Source: Paenibacillus lupini
GTDB lineage: Bacteria > Bacillota > Bacilli > Paenibacillales > Paenibacillaceae
NCBI RefSeq assembly: GCF_011761355.1
Contig: NZ_JAASRW010000006.1
Location: 496,001-560,000 of the forward strand
Direction: 5' to 3'
DNA: 64,000 bases
The notes beneath the pieces are model-generated. The model saw only the letters and a list, made by a program, of their open reading frames with translations, was not told the DNA's origin and searched no databases. This document shows positions 59,527-64,000 of this stretch, one piece after another (within the stretch, counting starts at the first letter, position 1; each line of letters begins with the position of its first letter). A program made the translations under genes and the position numbers.

Positions 59527-61107
59527 TTAGCTCACTTCACGGTCAATGACAAAGGTATCACTGCCATAGCTGTCATCCCAATGAACCTTCGCACCAAGTG
59601 CATTTGCAAAGTCACGGCCTGCTACATACAATGCGCCGTCTACGGACTTCGCTACGAACGACCATGTAGCGGCTTTTCCGTTAACCTTTACTTTGTCTGA
59701 GCCATCCTTCAGGACGATTGTTGTATTCGTCGCTTCATCATAGACTGTAACACTTTTTGTCTTTTTATCATATTTCACCGTAGCACCAAGCTCTTCAGCG
59801 ACAGTCCGGAGCGGAACAATGGTCACATATTTAGGTGTTACGATTGCCGGATAACGGCCATAATCAACAGACAGCTCAACCGTTTGTTTGCCGATATGCA
59901 GCTGCTGCAGAAGAGCGTACGCAGCGGACTTCGTATCAAACATTCTCAGCACTTGATAGCCTTGCAGCGAATCAAGCTGATCTGATGTAATGGCCGCATC
60001 AGGAATGACTGGAGCATCCGCTTTTACGTTACCATTTACATTCCACATTTCGCTCTCCATATGGAGTACCAGGCCTTCAAGTGGGAACAGCGCCTGCTCG
60101 CTTGGTTTAAACGTAACATCAACTGCCTGCTTACGAATATCCAGCTTGCTGTCCACATACAGTTCGGCTTTGATCGATGAATCATCATTAAAGATCTGCT
60201 TGAGATCCTCTGCACTTTCTTCTTCCAAAGCTTTAAGCTCATCCTGAAGAGATACAATAGCGGCCATAAGTTCATCTGTAGCTTCTTTGATCTGATCCTC
60301 TGTTGTTGGCATATCAAGACCAGTCTGTTCGAATGGATTCACACCGGTTTCTTCCCAAAGCTCAGGGTGGCTGCTAACAATCGTAACGATCTGCTTCACG
60401 AACTTTTCCATACCATCATGGTCGTTCGCAAGTACGTCTACATATTTTTTCACCCACGCCCAAATTTCGGTGCCACTGAGTTCAGCCTTCACATGGAAGA
60501 GCGAAGTGTTAACTCCGTTAATTGGCTCTTGAACAGTGTTAACCGACAGCTTATCCGGATTAGGCAGATTGTTGATGAAGAAGTCCGTTGCGCTGTCCAT
60601 AACCTCTTTGCCAATCGCTGTTAATGCTTCTTCGTCCGGTCCAGCTGCAGCATCTGCATCAAGCTCAGCTGTTCCAAGCATGGAACCCAGGCCAGAGCCG
60701 CTCACATCCAGAACGATCGGAAGCTTTGCACCTTCTACCTCGATCACAGCCGTGGTATCCGACTGTTTAATCGAGAAGCCGATGTTAATATTTCCGCCAA
60801 GAACCAGCTTACCCGCGTATGAAGCGTGGCTGGCATCTTGTACTTTTACGCTATCTAACTGAAGCTTAAAATTCGAGAATAATTTCAACAGTGAGGCTTC
60901 TTCTTCAGACATACCTTCAAAAGCTTCTTCATTCAAGAGAAGCTTCAGCTCTACCGACTGTTTGCCTTCGGAAGAAGTCACTTTAAGTGTGTTTTTCAGA
61001 ACCGCATTAAAGTCAATGCCTGAGATCGCTTGACAGCCCGCCACAATAACGAGGGCCAGAGACAGAATCAATATGATCCCCCTCTTAAACCTTTTCAACC
61101 TTTTCAA
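59527..61107 (-). CDS. Lipoprotein with copper-amine-oxidase-N-like domain
   Basis: 526 aa from TTG 61107, with GAAGGGAGA upstream. Signal peptide with lipobox VIVAGC near residue 25. A large unassigned middle (30-410) has a coiled stretch near 265-300 rich in Glu (DELKALEEESAEDLKQIF). The C-terminal 110 residues match the copper amine oxidase N domain (IVPLRTVAEELGATVKYD, VTVYDEATNTTIVLKDGS). Surface-attached; role unknown. Confidence 0.8.
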   Translation of the reverse strand: MKRLKRFKRGIILILSLALVIVAGCQAISGIDFNAVLKNTLKVTSSEGKQSVELKLLLNEEAFEGMSEEEASLLKLFSNFKLQLDSVKVQDASHASYAGKLVLGGNINIGFSIKQSDTTAVIEVEGAKLPIVLDVSGSGLGSMLGTAELDADAAAGPDEEALTAIGKEVMDSATDFFINNLPNPDKLSVNTVQEPINGVNTSLFHVKAELSGTEIWAWVKKYVDVLANDHDGMEKFVKQIVTIVSSHPELWEETGVNPFEQTGLDMPTTEDQIKEATDELMAAIVSLQDELKALEEESAEDLKQIFNDDSSIKAELYVDSKLDIRKQAVDVTFKPSEQALFPLEGLVLHMESEMWNVNGNVKADAPVIPDAAITSDQLDSLQGYQVLRMFDTKSAAYALLQQLHIGKQTVELSVDYGRYPAIVTPKYVTIVPLRTVAEELGATVKYDKKTKSVTVYDEATNTTIVLKDGSDKVKVNGKAATWSFVAKSVDGALYVAGRDFANALGAKVHWDDSYGSDTFVIDREVS

Positions 61108-61170
61108 TTTACAAATCTCCCTTCACTAGTAGTAATAGGGTAATAGAGTAATAGACCTATAACCCTATTT

Positions 61171-61199
61171 ATTGTAACTGAGAAAAGGGTGTATTGTAA
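61171..61199 (-). promoter_or_regulatory. Promoter of lipoprotein gene
   Basis: TTACAA (61194-61199), 17 bp, TACAAT (61171-61176) on the minus strand. Three direct TAATAG-type 8-bp repeats follow at about 61132-61155 in the leader. Confidence 0.5.
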
Positions 61200-61226
61200 A
61201 TGTATGGAAAAAGTAGATTTATGTCA

Positions 61227-62867
61227 CTATTTCTGCGTCTCAGAACGGTTAAACAGCTTTAGAAGCAGGATAAACAGCTTACGCAGTGGTCCCGGGAAGG
61301 ATCTTGCATCTTCCATTGTGACAACACGGAGCAATACCAGGAGCACGAGATATAGCACCCCAATAACGCCACCTGCTACAGCAGCGGATACGAAATAAGT
61401 AAGCTTGTCCGGCCAGCTGTCTGTCAGATGTCGAACCCCAACCTCAGCTCCCCAGCCAGCAGCAACAGAAACAACGATCGTTACGATATAAGAAGGCCAG
61501 CGGCTTCCAAGCACCGTAAATTTCACTTCTTTACGAATTGCTTCCATATTCATCCACGTCATAATAACAAAGCATACGCTTGTTGCCATAACAACACCGT
61601 ACACCCCATAGACCGGAGCAAGCGCGTAGCTGCATATGATTTTGAGACCAATACCTACGAAGGTGTTCATCATCGGAATACGCTGCTTGCCTAGACCGAA
61701 CAGAATCGAATTGCTTGTCATCATCGTAATTTGGAAAATCGTCCCTGCTGTTAAAGCAGCTACAACACCGTAACCACTTGCATCAGCGAAGATCAGCCCC
61801 GTTACCGAGTAAGATGCTGCCGCAATACAAAGCGCTGCTGGCACACCGGTAAAGAGAACAATCCGCATAATGAGTGAGGTTTGTCGTTCAACTTCCCTCA
61901 TATTACGAAGGGAATAAGCTGACGATATAACCGGAATGATCGAGGTGCTGAGTGCAATCGCAAGGATTGGCGGAATACCCGCAATCGTCTGTGCTTTAAA
62001 GCTAAGTTCCCTCAATACGGCCTTTGCTTCGTGATAACCGCCATAATAATCTTCAGTTAACCGAATGAATAATGACGAATCAAACGTATAAATAATTTGA
62101 ACGGTCATCGCCGTAATGACAATCGGAATTGATATCGTGAAAATCTCACGGTAGATCGAACGGAACGGAATTTTCGAAGTTGCTTTTACCGCCTCAATAT
62201 CTACCACAGGCCGTTCCGCTAAGTCGCCGCGGCGCAGCTTACCAGCATAATAAACCATGACCAGCAAAGCGCCAACGCCACCAATAACGTTACCAAATGA
62301 TGCCGCTGCTGCTCCCCACTTCTCGCCCCAATCGATGGAGACAACGTAATAAGCAAGGGCAACCCCAACAATAACGCGCAGGATTTGCTCCATGATCTGG
62401 GACATGCCGCCCGCCATCATAAATTGACGGCCTTGGAAGTAGCCTCTCATCATCGCGATGATCGGGAAGATCAGAAGCGTTGGTGCCACTGCCCGGATCG
62501 CAACCTCTGCACCCGGCGTTTTGGCGATATGAACAGCATAATAAGGAGCCGCCGCGTACAAGGCAATCGTTAAGATTACCCCCGTCACGATGCCAAATAA
62601 CAGCGCAGCCTGATAGACACGCTTCGCCTCATGCTCACGTCCAAGCGAATAACGCTCGGCTACCATTTTGCTAATGGCACTTGGAAGTCCTCCGGTTGCG
62701 ACCACAAGCAGTGTCAAATATACGTTGTTCGCTACTGCAAAATAAGTCCCGCCGTCTCCCTTAAGGATATGATCAAGCGGCACCCGTTGAAAAATCCCGA
62801 GGAACCGCGCTATAAGCGCGGCTGCCGCCAGGATTAATGTACCTTTTATAAGCGAATCTTTTTTCAT
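61227..62867 (-). CDS. MOP-superfamily flippase (SpoVB/YtgP type)
   Basis: 546 aa with 14 predicted helices. The opening KGTLILAAAALIARFLGIFQRVPL and GGLPSAISKMVAERYS are typical of SpoVB/YtgP/MurJ-like polysaccharide or lipid II flippases. B. subtilis YtgP is 544 aa and SpoVB 518; length favours YtgP, but motif memory cannot settle it. Exports lipid-linked cell-wall precursors. Weak evidence for an operon with neighbours. Confidence 0.85.
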   Translation of the reverse strand: MKKDSLIKGTLILAAAALIARFLGIFQRVPLDHILKGDGGTYFAVANNVYLTLLVVATGGLPSAISKMVAERYSLGREHEAKRVYQAALLFGIVTGVILTIALYAAAPYYAVHIAKTPGAEVAIRAVAPTLLIFPIIAMMRGYFQGRQFMMAGGMSQIMEQILRVIVGVALAYYVVSIDWGEKWGAAAASFGNVIGGVGALLVMVYYAGKLRRGDLAERPVVDIEAVKATSKIPFRSIYREIFTISIPIVITAMTVQIIYTFDSSLFIRLTEDYYGGYHEAKAVLRELSFKAQTIAGIPPILAIALSTSIIPVISSAYSLRNMREVERQTSLIMRIVLFTGVPAALCIAAASYSVTGLIFADASGYGVVAALTAGTIFQITMMTSNSILFGLGKQRIPMMNTFVGIGLKIICSYALAPVYGVYGVVMATSVCFVIMTWMNMEAIRKEVKFTVLGSRWPSYIVTIVVSVAAGWGAEVGVRHLTDSWPDKLTYFVSAAVAGGVIGVLYLVLLVLLRVVTMEDARSFPGPLRKLFILLLKLFNRSETQK

Positions 62868-62905
62868 GATTTCCTTCTCTTTCTGCGATTACCTGCCTAA
62901 GCAGA

Positions 62906-63631
62906 TTAGGCATTACCCTTGATTGGCTCAAGCGGCTGATGGTTGCCGCGGACAGGTTTCGCTGCACCAGATGGTGCCGCCCAGTTGACGCCGTTGCGAA
63001 TGATCTGAAGCACCTCTTTGTTGTAGTAAGTAGGGTAAGTTTCATGACCTGGACGGAAATAGAACACTTTGCCTTGTCCACGGAAGAACGTACAGCCGCT
63101 GCGGAATACTTCGCCGCCTTCGAACCAGCTGACGAATACGAGCTCATCTGGTGCTGGAATATCAAAGTGCTCACCGTACATTTCCTCATGCTCAAGTGTT
63201 ACATATTCCGGAATGCCTGCAGCAATTGGATGGGCCGGATTAACGGTCCAAATGCGCTCTTTTTCGCCTGCTTCACGCCATTTCAGATCACAGCCTGTAC
63301 CCATCAGCTTTTTGAAAATTTTCGAAAAGTGGCCGGAGTGCAGAACAATCAATCCCATGCCGTCCATAACACGTTGATGAACCCGCTCAACAATAGCATC
63401 TTCAACCCGCTCATGGCCCATATGTCCCCACCAGATCAGAACATCGGTGTTGTTCAGCTTTTCCTCGGTCAAGCCATGCTCCGGTTCTTCCAGCGTTGCG
63501 GTTTGAACCACGATTTCTTCCGTACGAATACCTTCCGCCAATGCGTTATGAATACCATTTGGATAAACCTGTCTTACTTCCTCATGCTCTTTCTCATGCA
63601 AAAACTCGTTCCATACAGTAACTCTAACCAT
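62906..63631 (-). CDS. ThuA-like domain protein
   Basis: 241 aa from ATG 63631; the ATG at 63640 abuts the GGGAG site. Class-I-amidotransferase-like fold: VTVWNEFLHEKEHEEV, NTDVLIWWGHMGHERV, GLIVLHSGHFSKIFKKLMG and GKVFYFRPGHETYPTYY, all features of ThuA (trehalose utilisation) proteins. Likely involved in disaccharide metabolism; enzymatic detail unknown. Follows the DUF456 gene by 13 bp. Confidence 0.88.
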   Translation of the reverse strand: MVRVTVWNEFLHEKEHEEVRQVYPNGIHNALAEGIRTEEIVVQTATLEEPEHGLTEEKLNNTDVLIWWGHMGHERVEDAIVERVHQRVMDGMGLIVLHSGHFSKIFKKLMGTGCDLKWREAGEKERIWTVNPAHPIAAGIPEYVTLEHEEMYGEHFDIPAPDELVFVSWFEGGEVFRSGCTFFRGQGKVFYFRPGHETYPTYYNKEVLQIIRNGVNWAAPSGAAKPVRGNHQPLEPIKGNA

Positions 63632-63644
63632 TGTTTTCATCTCC

Positions 63645-64000
63645 CTAATTGGACATTAGCCAAATAATAAATAAAACAATCATAACGGCTTGAAGAATAA
63701 CTTTTACAACGACACTTGTCAATAAGCCAACTAATGAGCCGATGCCAACCTTCAACGATTTTTCGATATTTGACCCAACAGCAAGCTCACCAATAACAGC
63801 TCCGGCAAATGGACCAATGATAAGACCAAAGGCCGGTATAACAAATGGACCCAAAATAAGGCCTATCGTACTACCGATGATCGACGCCTTAGAGCCGCCG
63901 AATCGATGTACTCCCCACGCACTGACCGCATGGTCGGCTATGATGAGGACGACAAGTATTAACGATTGTATCGTCCAGAATACCCAGCCAAACGGCTCAA
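63645..64000 (-). CDS. DUF456 membrane protein (5' end outside window)
   Basis: At least 118 residues are visible, running off the right edge. Glycine-rich helices (GSKASIIGSTIGLILGPF, IIGPFAGAVIGELAVGSN) and a hydrophobic C-terminus ending IIWLMSN match DUF456, small membrane proteins of unknown function. Confidence 0.85.
   Translation of the reverse strand, partial: EPFGWVFWTIQSLILVVLIIADHAVSAWGVHRFGGSKASIIGSTIGLILGPFVIPAFGLIIGPFAGAVIGELAVGSNIEKSLKVGIGSLVGLLTSVVVKVILQAVMIVLFIIWLMSN

Noticed and set aside
61132..61155. Three TAATAG-type 8-bp repeats
   Set aside because: Too short and A/T-rich to distinguish from chance in a promoter leader; mentioned only under the promoter.
1..64000. Prophage, integrative element or insertion sequence
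   Set aside because: No transposase, integrase, phage structural gene, tRNA-associated att site or flanking long direct repeats were seen; gene order looks like core chromosome.

Overview
The window looks like chromosomal DNA of an aerobic, endospore-forming member of the Bacillota, most likely Paenibacillus or a close relative. This rests on gene content and on Bacillus-like neighbourhoods: sdhC-sdhA-sdhB, dnaB-dnaI, hemQ beside a yuiB-like gene, yumC, yutJ/yuzB/yutI, a Ktr potassium system behind a c-di-AMP riboswitch, an sda gene with DnaA boxes, YheC/D and SpoVB-like proteins, and futalosine-type menaquinone genes. I saw no rRNA, tRNA, CRISPR array, insertion sequence or prophage.

Layout. 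1-5.4 kb: an UMF1-type MFS transporter cut by the left edge, a divergent LysR regulator, a histidinol-phosphatase, a DMT transporter, and a DoxX/HxlR pair. 5.5-9.9 kb: sdhCAB with a divergent LysR gene. 10.3-12.5 kb: ktrB-ktrA under a ydaO-type riboswitch. 12.8-15.8 kb: a CPBP membrane protease and two low-complexity repeat proteins that share a leader and promoter block. 15.9-18.5 kb: uvrC, a YqzM-like peptide and a YezD-like protein. 18.5-21.4 kb: sulfate uptake (sbp-cysT-cysW). 21.6-27.4 kb: oppABCDF. 27.8-30.3 kb: dnaB-dnaI. 30.4-35.2 kb: yuiB-like, hemQ, a truncated Nudix gene, type II NADH dehydrogenase and YumC. 35.3-36.7 kb: a small zinc-ribbon gene, sda and a YheC/D-type ATP-grasp gene. 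37-41.6 kb: topB, a metallophosphoesterase and a coiled-coil protein. 41.6-46.3 kb: a Bce-type peptide-antibiotic sensing and detoxification module. 46.5-50.7 kb: a secreted propeller-like protein and pstSCA. 51-54.7 kb: IscA/ErpA-like, mqnE, YutJ, YuzB and NifU-like. 54.7-59 kb: SDR, HEPN-like protein, UbiD decarboxylase and ctaA. 59-64 kb: thioredoxin-like, lipoprotein, SpoVB/YtgP flippase, ThuA-like and a DUF456 protein cut by the right edge.

Functionally, much of the window serves the respiratory chain: Sdh, NDH-2, futalosine menaquinone genes, heme and heme A synthesis, and Fe-S assembly. The rest covers ion and nutrient import (K+, sulfate, phosphate, peptides) and sporulation or replication control.

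The most unusual content is non-coding. (1) A two-hairpin leader fused to the Shine-Dalgarno sequence sits before four unrelated genes (hisJ, uvrC, oppB, bceA-like) with compensatory base changes. (2) A palindromic element of roughly 110-210 bp occurs five times, with a conserved asymmetric core and stems that differ in sequence but still pair. (3) A nested three-stem hairpin covers the ribosome-binding site of the zinc-ribbon gene. I know no named family for any of these, but I could not search databases.
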